Shown: in pieces, positions 32,586 to 39,573 of the stretch
Layout of the letters: every line of letters begins with the position of its first letter
Numbering within the stretch: the first letter of the stretch is position 1
Virus record (IMG/VR): IMGVR_UViG_3300026521_000025
Coordinates: 1 to 44,764 of that record
Source of the DNA: a virus
Reading direction: 5' to 3' (one strand)
DNA: 44,764 nt
Notes under the pieces: generated by a model
What the model saw: only the letters and a program-made list of their open reading frames with translations
Told to the model about the DNA's origin: nothing
The model's database searches: none
Translations under genes and position numbers: made by a program

Positions 32586-32808
32586 AAAACAGGTACAGGA
32601 ACAATTACTTAGATATTTTGAAGGTGATAAGTCACGATTAAAGAAATTAGCTAAGAGTTGTAATGAGTTGGGATTTCCTATAGGTGAAAATATATCAGCT
32701 ATACAGAAACATCCAGGGCACTTCAGTCTATTGATAAGCTATTCAGATTTAGGAATATTATCAAAATTAACAGATAGTCTAGAAGTTTTAAAACAAAAGG
32801 AAAAATAA
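32569..32808 (+). CDS. 79-residue basic protein, unknown
   Basis: Starts 17 bases before the Sak4-like stop. MSTITKKQVQEQLLRYFEGD opens a basic helical protein, followed by KSRLKKLAKSCNELGFPIG. It sits between the ATPase and the SSB-like gene, so it may be a recombination accessory factor. No family is recognised. Confidence 0.6.
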   Translation: MSTITKKQVQEQLLRYFEGDKSRLKKLAKSCNELGFPIGENISAIQKHPGHFSLLISYSDLGILSKLTDSLEVLKQKEK

Positions 32809-32809
32809 C

Positions 32810-33424
32810 ATGGAATTGATTTTCAATTTACAAGAAGTAGAAGAAGCAGTAGAAGCAACAGAAGGTGGTTCATTTGGACTAATTGATACAGGAGTATACA
32901 AGAACAGTACAATTGTTCGTGCAGTATTAGGTAAAACTAAAAAAGGTAATAACAAATTAGATGTTACTGTTCGTACAGAAGATGGACATGAACTTACAAT
33001 CTATCAAGCATTTGTAATTGATACTAAGTGGGCTAGTGGAGCAGATAATAAGTATGGATATGGAGCTTGGTTACGATTTGCTAAAGTAACTGGCATTAAA
33101 TCATTAGCTACATTCCAAGATTCAATTATGAAAGATGATGGAACTCCAGCCAAGAAAAAAGATGGTACTCCATTAGTATTGACTTGTCTTAAAGATTGTC
33201 ATGGAGCTAAAGCAGATGTAGCTATTCAGAAAGTATTTGGATACTATAACAATGAAGTAACTGAAAAGAATGAAATCTATGATGTATATGCTGTTGGTTC
33301 AGAAAAGTCAGATAAAGTAGCACTTCGTTTAAAAGACAAAGAAGATAAAGATTTTAAAGCTTATAAAGCTAGTGGTGGTTCAACTGAACAAGCATCAACT
33401 GAAGAAGAAGAGGAGTTAATTTAA
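32810..33424 (+). CDS. Probable single-stranded DNA-binding protein
   Basis: 204 residues. The N-terminal half has an OB-like pattern (GLIDTGVYKNSTIVRAVLGK, then DVTVRTEDGHELTIYQAFVI). The chain ends in an acidic tail (STEEEEELI), typical of SSBs that recruit partners. Sak4 genes are normally next to an SSB. The codons are T-ending as in the capsid gene, in line with high expression. I call it by composition, tail and neighbours, not by a family motif. Confidence 0.65.
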   Translation: MELIFNLQEVEEAVEATEGGSFGLIDTGVYKNSTIVRAVLGKTKKGNNKLDVTVRTEDGHELTIYQAFVIDTKWASGADNKYGYGAWLRFAKVTGIKSLATFQDSIMKDDGTPAKKKDGTPLVLTCLKDCHGAKADVAIQKVFGYYNNEVTEKNEIYDVYAVGSEKSDKVALRLKDKEDKDFKAYKASGGSTEQASTEEEEELI

Positions 33425-33723
33425 TGAACAATACAGAAGTAGATAACAGACAAGTACAAGTAGATAGAGGATTAGCAATGGTTCGTCTTTTAAACAATGA
33501 TGATTTTAAATTAGTATTTGAAAAACATTACTTAGAGGACTGGGCTTTAACACAAGTACATAATGTAAGTGTATACGAGAACTCTTCAAGAGGTCCAGTA
33601 ATGGAACAGATGTTAGCACGAAGTATCTTTAGTGTATTTTGTTCAGATGTAGTAGCAGAAGGAAACATTGCTAAAGATGATTTAAATTCAGAAGCTGAAG
33701 CAGTAGAAGTAGTAGAGGACTAA
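33424..33723 (+). CDS. 99-residue protein, unknown
   Basis: The ATG overlaps the SSB-like stop. MNNTEVDNRQVQVDRGLAMV begins a helical protein and an acidic end (SEAEAVEVVED). It is reminiscent of small phage proteins following SSBs. The function is unknown. Confidence 0.6.
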   Translation: MNNTEVDNRQVQVDRGLAMVRLLNNDDFKLVFEKHYLEDWALTQVHNVSVYENSSRGPVMEQMLARSIFSVFCSDVVAEGNIAKDDLNSEAEAVEVVED

Positions 33724-33770
33724 GTCCTTTGCTATGCTATTTAAAAGAAGAGTTTAGACCTAAGAGAGTT

Positions 33771-33953
33771 ATGGCTAAGAATAAGTTTACTCACTTAGAT
33801 GTAGACTTTTACATTCTTAAAAAGAATTACTTAGGAAAACCAACGAAGATATTCATTGCTTATAGAATGAATGATTGGGCAGTTGTCACAGTAGGTGATT
33901 CACATGATAAAATAAAACAAGTAATAAAGGATAAATATGAATGCATTAGATGA
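33771..33953 (+). CDS. 60-residue protein, unknown
   Basis: I choose the ATG at 33771, preceded by AAGAGAG. The frame extends upstream to a TTG at 33729 with no ribosome site. MAKNKFTHLDVDFYILKKNY is the start of a small basic alpha/beta peptide. No family is recognised. Confidence 0.55.
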   Translation: MAKNKFTHLDVDFYILKKNYLGKPTKIFIAYRMNDWAVVTVGDSHDKIKQVIKDKYECIR

Positions 33954-34356
33954 ACTAGCAAGATTTCAAACAGATAGAGGATTACACTTAAAAGAATTTA
34001 ATTTGAAAGCATCAACAATAAATATGCTGGAAGAAATTGCAGAACTACATGGTGATGAAGATAGTTACGAGCAAACAGACCGAGAATTTGCAGAAGAAAT
34101 ATTTGAAGGATATTTTGATGAAGATGATACAGAAACAACAATAGAAGAAAAAGTAGATGCTTTAGCAGACATTACTGTTTTTGCCTTAGGAGACATAATG
34201 AAGCTAGGTTATGACCCAGAGAAAGTACTACTTGAAGTAAGTAAAGAAATTAATAGTAGAGTAGGTACTTTTATAGATGGTAAATTTATGAAAGATAAAT
34301 CAGAAGAAGCAATGAAGAATTGGTATAAAGCTGATTTTACAAATTGTAAACTATAA
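33937..34356 (+). CDS. MazG-like nucleotide pyrophosphohydrolase
   Basis: 139 residues, all-alpha. LEEIAEL (about 31-37) gives the ExxE pair. EEKVDALADITVFALGDIMK near 88-107 gives the second acidic pair. KLGYDPEKVLLEVSKEINSR follows, as in MazG/phosphoribosyl-ATP pyrophosphatase-like phage proteins. These hydrolyse NTPs or (p)ppGpp-like nucleotides and may tune host metabolism. It overlaps the previous gene by 17 bases. Confidence 0.7.
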   Translation: MNALDELARFQTDRGLHLKEFNLKASTINMLEEIAELHGDEDSYEQTDREFAEEIFEGYFDEDDTETTIEEKVDALADITVFALGDIMKLGYDPEKVLLEVSKEINSRVGTFIDGKFMKDKSEEAMKNWYKADFTNCKL

Positions 34357-34364
34357 GGAAACAA

Positions 34365-35480
34365 ATGGAAGTAAATTTAGATGAATTAGTTAAAGACTTA
34401 GAGTCAGGAATGAGTGTTAGAGCTATAGCAAGAAAAAACAGTATGGCTGAATCAACATTGAGATATAGACTAGCTAAAGCAGGTCTAGCTAAAGATAGTA
34501 GATTTAAAGGAGAACCAGAAAAGATAGTAACTGGAACTTCAACACTAACAGATGAAGCTGGGAATGTTAAATTAACATGGACTAAAACAAAAATAAAAGA
34601 TACTGATAACTTAGAATCATTTAAACAAGCTGTAACAGACTTTTTAGCTGAAGGTAATATAGTAGGTAAAAATACAATTAAGAAGCCTTTAACAGCAGAT
34701 GATGATACTCTAAGTGTATATACTATTGGAGATGCTCATGTAGGTATGTTAGCTTGGGACAAAGAAACTGGTGCAGATAATGATTTACAAACTGTACAAG
34801 AAGATTTACTAGGAGCTATGGACTTATTAGTAGAGCAATCACATCCTAGTTATGAAGCTTTTATAATTGATGTAGGAGATTGGTTCCATTCAGATAATGC
34901 TAACAACAGAACAGCTAATGCAGGTAATGCTTTAGATGTAGATGGTAGATATCCAAAAGTACTACAAGTAGGACTAGAGTTAGTAGTTAAGCTAATTGAT
35001 AAAGCATTAACTAAACATGCTGTTGTTCGTTGGAGAAGTGCTATAGGTAATCATAATGAGCATTCAGCAATTATGATGACAGCATTCATTAAAGCATGGT
35101 ATAGAAATGAAGAGAGAGTAATTGTAATGGATACTCCTAATATGTTTATGTATCATAAATTTGGCACTAACTTAATAGGAGTTACACATGGTCATACAGT
35201 TAAAGCAGAGAAGCTTGGTGAGATTATGTCAGTGGATTGTAAAGACTTATGGTCAGACACAAACAACCGTTACTGGTATACAGGTCACATTCATCACCAA
35301 TCAGTCAAAGAGTTTTCAAATTGTGTTGTGGAAACTTTCAGGACTCTTGCAGGTAAAGATGCTTGGCATTCAGCTTCAGGGTATCGTTCAGGACAAGATA
35401 TGAAATGTATTACATTACATAAAGACTATGGTGAGATTAGTAGGAATACAGTATCACTAGCAATGGTAAGAGGAAAATAG
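34365..35480 (+). CDS. Metallophosphoesterase with N-terminal HTH
   Basis: 371 residues. Residues ~5-42 are a helix-turn-helix (LVKDLESGMSVRAIARKNSM, then AESTLRYRL). The catalytic domain has all calcineurin-type motifs: GDAHVG, VGDWFHSDN, AIGNHNEH, VTHGH and YTGHIHH. These bind two metal ions. Relatives include SbcD/Mre11-like nucleases and phage phosphoesterases. With no SbcC partner seen, the substrate is unknown: DNA end, cyclic nucleotide or protein. The HTH suggests it acts on DNA. Confidence 0.82.
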   Translation: MEVNLDELVKDLESGMSVRAIARKNSMAESTLRYRLAKAGLAKDSRFKGEPEKIVTGTSTLTDEAGNVKLTWTKTKIKDTDNLESFKQAVTDFLAEGNIVGKNTIKKPLTADDDTLSVYTIGDAHVGMLAWDKETGADNDLQTVQEDLLGAMDLLVEQSHPSYEAFIIDVGDWFHSDNANNRTANAGNALDVDGRYPKVLQVGLELVVKLIDKALTKHAVVRWRSAIGNHNEHSAIMMTAFIKAWYRNEERVIVMDTPNMFMYHKFGTNLIGVTHGHTVKAEKLGEIMSVDCKDLWSDTNNRYWYTGHIHHQSVKEFSNCVVETFRTLAGKDAWHSASGYRSGQDMKCITLHKDYGEISRNTVSLAMVRGK

Positions 35481-35482
35481 CA

Positions 35483-35629
35483 ATGAATAAAATTAAAATA
35501 CTACTAAAAGATGATGAAATAATAGAATATGAATTAATAGAAGAATTAAGCTATGGAGCAAAAGTGAAAGTTGATAATAAAATTTCTTTAATAACATGGA
35601 ATGAAATAAGAGTAATAACTTATGGATAA
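35483..35629 (+). CDS. 48-residue protein, unknown
   Basis: MNKIKILLKDDEIIEYELIE begins a small beta-rich acidic peptide. Its stop overlaps the nrdB start by eight bases. No family is recognised. Confidence 0.55.
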   Translation: MNKIKILLKDDEIIEYELIEELSYGAKVKVDNKISLITWNEIRVITYG

Positions 35630-36257
35630 GAAGAGTCTATATAATCCACAAGGATGTGACAGTTTAGAAGAGACACTTATCGGAGGTAATCCATCAGGAC
35701 TACTAAACTTTAATAAGACTAGATATGAATGGGCAGGTAAATTATACAAGTCTATGAGAGATTGTTTCTGGACTCCAGAATCAGTTAATACATCTAGTGA
35801 ATCAAAGAATTACAGTAAACTAGAAGATGAAGAAAGATTTGCTTATGATAGAGTATTTGCTCAGTTATCATTCTTAGACAGTCTAATTGCAGATAGTCTA
35901 GCAGATAACCTTAATGGGTATATTACTAACAAAGTAGTTAATGCTTGTATTATTGAACAGTCAGCTCAAGAAGTACTACATAGTAAAAGCTATGCTGTTT
36001 TACTTGCTGATACAGTAGAAAACTCAGATGAAGTATTTGAGTTGTATAAACAAGACTTAGCTTTGAATGCAAAGAATGTAGAAGTACATAAGATGTTTAA
36101 TGATATTACACAAGGTGAAGTAACTCCAGAGAAAATTTATTATGCTTTAATTGCTAATCAACTATTAGAGGGTATCTTCTTTCAAACTGGTTTTGCAACT
36201 ATATATTATTTAGGCAATACAATGGTAGCATCAGCAGACATGATTAAAGAAATACAT
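35622..36257 (+). CDS. nrdB: Ribonucleotide reductase small subunit, exon 1
   Basis: 212 codons of the class I beta subunit, which makes the tyrosyl radical for dNTP synthesis. The iron ligands D86 (FLDS), E117 and H120 (EVLH), radical tyrosine Y124 (H+4, as Y122 in E. coli) and E183 (LLEGIFF) are all here. The frame runs into a TAA directly after IKEIH at 36258. The missing end (KDELHH) is found 833 bases downstream, so a group I intron is inferred. Joined to exon 2 the protein is 367 residues, normal length. No large subunit gene (nrdA) is present. Confidence 0.9.
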
Positions 36258-37090
36258 TAACAACAACTTAGATGTAAAAGTTGTTACAGTGCTTCATAGG
36301 AGTAATCCTATGTCGAAACTACCCTAAAACGGGAAACTCTCAGAAAAGAGACAATCCGTTACTAAAATAACTTATAAGATTATGGTAAAATTCAGATTAA
36401 TATGATATAATTATATAAAGAAAGGATTAATATGAAAATTTGTAAAGAATGCAATTCAGAGAAAGCATTGGAAGACTTTCCAAAGCAAAAACAAAACAGT
36501 GATGGTAGGCTTGGGATATGCAAAGAATGCAGAAACAAAAGAACAAGAATAGCATCATTAAAAAGCTACCATAAGAATAGAGAAAAAAGACTGGAAGCAA
36601 ATAGAGAAAGAAAACTATTAGAGCCAGAAAAAAGAAAAGAGTATGATAAAAGATATAGAGAAAAACACAAACAAGAGATAATAGACCAGAAGACTAGATA
36701 TAACTGTAGAACAATATATAAATGTACTATAGGAGAATATCAAGAGCGAATGGATACATCGAATGCTTGTGAGATATGTGGAAAAGAAAACGATTTATGC
36801 TATGACCACAATCATGAAACACTAGAGTTTAGAGGTGTGTTATGTAAAGGTTGCAACAGAAGCATAGGACAACTTGGAGACACAAAAGAATCTATAGAAA
36901 GAGTTTTAAAATACTTTAATAAGTTATAAATGTCCAACGACTATCCCTGAAATGGGAGTACACTCAAGTGAGTGGAAACGGGTAGAGTCCTAATGAAATT
37001 AGGATTTTGATATAGTCTACTCTGCATGGTGATATGCAGAAGTTCATAAGAGAACTGGTAGTGATTAACGACCACTATTGAATGTAAAGG
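36258..37090 (+). other. Group I intron in nrdB
   Basis: The borders are set by the protein: exon 1 ends ..ATACAT (36257) and exon 2 starts AAAGACGAATTG (37091), with G37090 as the terminal omega G. P7-like complementarity GACTAT (36939-44)/ATAGTC (37012-17) brackets CACTC/GAGTG (36961-74) and TCCTAAT/ATTAGGA (36988-37004). CTGCAT/ATGCAG (37022-39) is P9-like. 5' stems include AACAACTT/AAGTTGTT and CATAGG/CCTATG (36295-36312). An endonuclease is encoded in the middle. The insertion point is between residues of the conserved IH-K/R-DE metal-binding motif. That an intron is there is clear; the exact splice bases are inferred. Confidence 0.85.
36432..36929 (+). CDS. Intron-encoded endonuclease VII-type homing enzyme
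   Basis: 165 residues. An N-terminal zinc knuckle (CKECNSEKALEDFPKQKQ and a second CKEC near 30) is followed by a very basic helix (about 45-85). The C-terminal nuclease has CEICGKEN, then YDHNHETLEFRGVLCKGCN, the Endonuclease_7 / HNH-ME signature. It lies inside the nrdB intron with AAAGGA before its start. It would cut intronless nrdB alleles and spread the intron. Confidence 0.87.
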   Translation: MKICKECNSEKALEDFPKQKQNSDGRLGICKECRNKRTRIASLKSYHKNREKRLEANRERKLLEPEKRKEYDKRYREKHKQEIIDQKTRYNCRTIYKCTIGEYQERMDTSNACEICGKENDLCYDHNHETLEFRGVLCKGCNRSIGQLGDTKESIERVLKYFNKL

Positions 37091-37558
37091 AAAGACGAAT
37101 TGCATCACTTGGTACTATTTGAGAACATCATTAAAGAGTTTCAAAAAGAAAATCCAGACTTACCTTGGTTTATGATTAGAGCTAAGACTAATGCATTATT
37201 CGATAAAGCATATGAATTGGAATCTAGTTGGATGCAATATATATTAGGATTTAAGTTCTCTAAAGAAGTAACTGATGCAACAGTAGCTTACTTTATTAAG
37301 AAGAGACAACAAGCAGTTAACATGTATGATGAACATGAAGACAAATATGGTTTTGGATACAGAACACCATTAGTAAATGCTCTATTAAAAAGAGAATCAG
37401 CTAATGAAACAAGAACAAACTTCTTTGAAGGCAAAGTATCTAATTATTCTAAACAAGAATTATCATGGGATGAACTGACTGGATTTGAAGGAATTAACTT
37501 TGAAGAAGCAATTGTAACTAAACAATTATCTTTTGAAGAAGCAGTAAAGGAAAAATAA
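37091..37558 (+). CDS. nrdB: Ribonucleotide reductase small subunit, exon 2
   Basis: 155 codons after splicing. KDELHH supplies the last iron ligands E215 and H218 (spliced numbering). The C-terminal helices include SWMQYILGFKFSKEVTDATV, and the tail ends with an acidic segment (SFEEAVKEK) that should dock to the large subunit. An in-frame TTG at 37100 could start a fragment on its own, but this would lack E215, so it is better read as an exon. Confidence 0.88.
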   Translation, partial: KDELHHLVLFENIIKEFQKENPDLPWFMIRAKTNALFDKAYELESSWMQYILGFKFSKEVTDATVAYFIKKRQQAVNMYDEHEDKYGFGYRTPLVNALLKRESANETRTNFFEGKVSNYSKQELSWDELTGFEGINFEEAIVTKQLSFEEAVKEK

Positions 37559-38181
37559 TGAAAGTAGAATTACTACACAATACTCCATTAGAAATAGCAG
37601 ACTTAGCTATATCTAAATGTTGGGATAAGAAATCAACTGATGGAATAAACAGAGAAAGAATGCAAAGAGTAGGTGTAAAGTTTAAACATGCATCTACACT
37701 AGAACATGTATACTATAACTTTGATATAGATGGAATAAGTAGAGCTTGTCTACAAGAATTAGCTAGACATAGAATGAGTTCATTTTCAGTTAAGTCCAGT
37801 AGATATACTCTAAAAGAGTTAAAAGATGCACCTTGTATGTGGTATGATGCACCAAAGGATTGTGACTGGGAGACTGGAAAAAGATTTCTAGTAATGACAG
37901 GTGAAAATTTTATTGATAGCCATAACATATTCACATTAGGTTCAATACAAAACAGACTACTACAAGGATTATCTAATGATGTAGTTAAATATCAGCTTCC
38001 AGAAGCCTACAAGACATCTTTAGTATGGACTATCAACATTAGGTCTCTTCGTAACTTCTTAGCTCTAAGAAGCTCTAAGAGTGCACTATGGGAGATTAGA
38101 GAATTAGCACAAAATATATATAATGAATTACCAGTAGAACATTTATTTTTATTCGAGGATATTATGAATGAAAATGAGTAA
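37558..38181 (+). CDS. thyX: FAD-dependent thymidylate synthase
   Basis: 207 residues. The ThyX motif RHRxxSxxxxSxR is seen as RHRMSSFSVKSSR (70-82), with HASTLEHV near 44 and LRNFLALRSSKSALWEIREL near 160. It makes dTMP from dUMP using methylene-tetrahydrofolate and FAD. It starts in the last base of nrdB's stop codon and so forms a dNTP-supply pair with it. The length is normal for the family. Confidence 0.92.
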   Translation: MKVELLHNTPLEIADLAISKCWDKKSTDGINRERMQRVGVKFKHASTLEHVYYNFDIDGISRACLQELARHRMSSFSVKSSRYTLKELKDAPCMWYDAPKDCDWETGKRFLVMTGENFIDSHNIFTLGSIQNRLLQGLSNDVVKYQLPEAYKTSLVWTINIRSLRNFLALRSSKSALWEIRELAQNIYNELPVEHLFLFEDIMNENE

Positions 38182-38263
38182 AATTAGAACATTATATTTT
38201 GATGCTACAGGAATGTATTCATCTGATTCAGATATAATGAATTGGTATATACACAAACAGTAA
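38168..38263 (+). CDS. 31-residue micro-ORF
   Basis: Overlaps the end of thyX by 14 bases; MKMSKIRTLYFDATGMYSSD begins it. YSSD also occurs in the 40-residue early gene at 21284. The terminator stem overlaps its stop codon. No function is known. Confidence 0.4.
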   Translation: MKMSKIRTLYFDATGMYSSDSDIMNWYIHKQ

Positions 38264-38283
38264 GGGTAGAACCTACTGTTTTT
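38258..38283 (+). terminator. Rho-independent terminator ending the replication operon
   Basis: CAGTA-GG (with a bulged A) pairs with CC-TACTG around GTAGAA, followed by five T. It separates the dNTP genes from the packaging genes. Confidence 0.75.
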
Positions 38284-38345
38284 CGTTGAGCTTATATGAA
38301 GTAAGAAACGATTATAAGTTCAGCAAAAAATATAAGGAGAATAAA

Positions 38346-38525
38346 ATGAAATATATAAATGGAAATGCATATTGGGTAAAAGTAAATGGAGAATCATGGT
38401 TAGCATATTACTTAAATGAAGACTTTTGGATTACGGAAGATAGGTTTATTGAAGAAAACAATGAAGATGTAGAAGAAATAATTCATATTAAATTTCCAGA
38501 TGGATGGAAAAAGGAGGTATATTAA
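38346..38525 (+). CDS. 59-residue protein, unknown
   Basis: I choose the ATG at 38346 preceded by GGAGAATAAA over an upstream TTG (38286). The peptide is acidic and Trp/Tyr-rich (GNAYWVKVNGESWLAYYLNE). It is the first gene after the terminator. No family is recognised. Confidence 0.6.
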   Translation: MKYINGNAYWVKVNGESWLAYYLNEDFWITEDRFIEENNEDVEEIIHIKFPDGWKKEVY

Positions 38526-38662
38526 TGAGAGTAACAATAGAAATGACACAGCATAAACTAGATAATATCATAACAGTAGTTGATATGGAACAGTATGTGA
38601 AAGAAGGATTCAAATATCTATATATTAGAAAAAAAGAATATACAGATTTAGAAAAATTATAA
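38525..38662 (+). CDS. 45-residue protein, unknown
   Basis: TAATG overlap with the upstream gene. MRVTIEMTQHKLDNIITVVD begins a small alpha/beta peptide. It lies just before the terminase small subunit. No family is recognised. Confidence 0.55.
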   Translation: MRVTIEMTQHKLDNIITVVDMEQYVKEGFKYLYIRKKEYTDLEKL

Positions 38663-38670
38663 GGAAAGCA

Positions 38671-39207
38671 ATGAGTGATATAGTAGTAGCTGATACACAG
38701 CAAGAAAAAGAAGAATTAGAATTAATAAGAACTAGATTCGGAGTAGAACCAGAAAGATTCCAAAAAGCAATTAGCTTTGCACAATTAATAGTAGAAGGAG
38801 TTAGTAGAAAGAGAGCTTATGAAGAAGCATATCAAGCTACTAAAGACCAAGCTATTAGTAGAGCTAGTTCTACATTTAGAGCTAAGTATGTTCAAGAATT
38901 AGTTAGATATTTCAGACCCAATGATGATACATTATATATAGGTGAAATAAAGACTATTATACAAAGAGGTATGGAAATAGTGAGAGATAGAAGAAGTAGT
39001 CCTAGAGAGGTTACAGAAGCTATGAAAGCACTACAACCATATATTAAACAACAAGTAGATGCTAAACTACAAGTAGAACATACACATGAAGTTAAACCAG
39101 CAGATGCCGTAATGGTTAAGATGCAGAAACAAATAGAACAACTTACAAGTAATGGTAAAATGGTTAGTCAAGATGGTGAAATAATTGATGTAGAAGAGGT
39201 AATGTAA
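38671..39207 (+). CDS. terS: Terminase small subunit
   Basis: 178 residues. The N-terminal part (about 18-75) holds a helix-turn-helix-like region (VSRKRAYEEAYQATKDQAIS), the middle is helical oligomerisation sequence (LYIGEIKTIIQRGMEIVRDR) and the end is a flexible tail GEIIDVEEVM. This layout is typical of TerS, which recognises the packaging site and feeds DNA to TerL. It stands 363 bases before terL with four tiny frames between. Its last residues are nearly repeated in the 15-codon frame at 39324. Confidence 0.78.
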   Translation: MSDIVVADTQQEKEELELIRTRFGVEPERFQKAISFAQLIVEGVSRKRAYEEAYQATKDQAISRASSTFRAKYVQELVRYFRPNDDTLYIGEIKTIIQRGMEIVRDRRSSPREVTEAMKALQPYIKQQVDAKLQVEHTHEVKPADAVMVKMQKQIEQLTSNGKMVSQDGEIIDVEEVM

Positions 39208-39323
39208 TGAGACAAAGTTATAAGGATAAAATATGTCCAAGATGCAGAAGAAAAGATGCTGAAAATGGATTAGCAGGACATATAAGATGTAAATCATGCA
39301 GAACTGTATGGGTTGAGGACTAA
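39207..39323 (+). CDS. 38-residue Com-like zinc-finger protein
   Basis: MRQSYKDKICPRCRRKDAEN followed by GLAGHIRCKSCRTVW: CPRC and CKSC are the two knuckles of a zinc ribbon like the Mu Com family and many small phage fingers. It starts in the stop codon of terS. It is flanked on both sides by copies of the terS tail, so it looks like an insertion. Confidence 0.65.
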   Translation: MRQSYKDKICPRCRRKDAENGLAGHIRCKSCRTVWVED

Positions 39324-39371
39324 ATGGTAGACCAAGCTGGAGAGATAATTGATGTAGAGGAAATCATATGA
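39324..39371 (+). pseudogene. Displaced duplicate of the terS 3' tail
   Basis: A 15-codon frame MVDQAGEIIDVEEII directly follows the zinc-finger stop. The last residues of TerS are MVSQDGEIIDVEEVM. The DNA shares an exact 14-base run (ATAATTGATGTAGA at 39181-94 and 39345-58). It is best read as the former terS end, cut off when the zinc-finger gene was inserted with its own copy of the tail. Confidence 0.7.
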
Positions 39372-39478
39372 AAATAAAAATAAACTTAAGTGAAAAAAGA
39401 ACACAGAAAGTATTAGATTTAATAGAAGAATTAGAAAAAGAAGAAAAACTTTGCGAATGGTTTTGGGATAATCAATAA
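39368..39478 (+). CDS. 36-residue helical micro-protein
   Basis: MKIKINLSEKRTQKVLDLIE plus a charged helix ending EWFWDNQ. ATGA overlap with the preceding remnant. No family is known. Confidence 0.45.
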   Translation: MKIKINLSEKRTQKVLDLIEELEKEEKLCEWFWDNQ

Positions 39479-39573
39479 TGAAATTTATAGTAAATTCAAT
39501 AGCATTAAAAAGTTTAAGAAATGGGTGGAAGCACATTTATTTATACAAGAAAGAAGAGAGACTAAAAAAATGA
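39478..39573 (+). CDS. 31-residue basic micro-ORF before terL
   Basis: MKFIVNSIALKSLRNGWKHI, then YLYKKEERLKK. TAATG overlap with the upstream frame and ATGA overlap with terL, so at least it serves as a coupling leader. Confidence 0.4.
   Translation: MKFIVNSIALKSLRNGWKHIYLYKKEERLKK

Noticed and set aside
37100-37558. Independent gene starting at TTG 37100
   Set aside because: It is the second exon of nrdB: upstream codons AAA GAC GAA complete the conserved metal-binding motif and the preceding G ends the intron.
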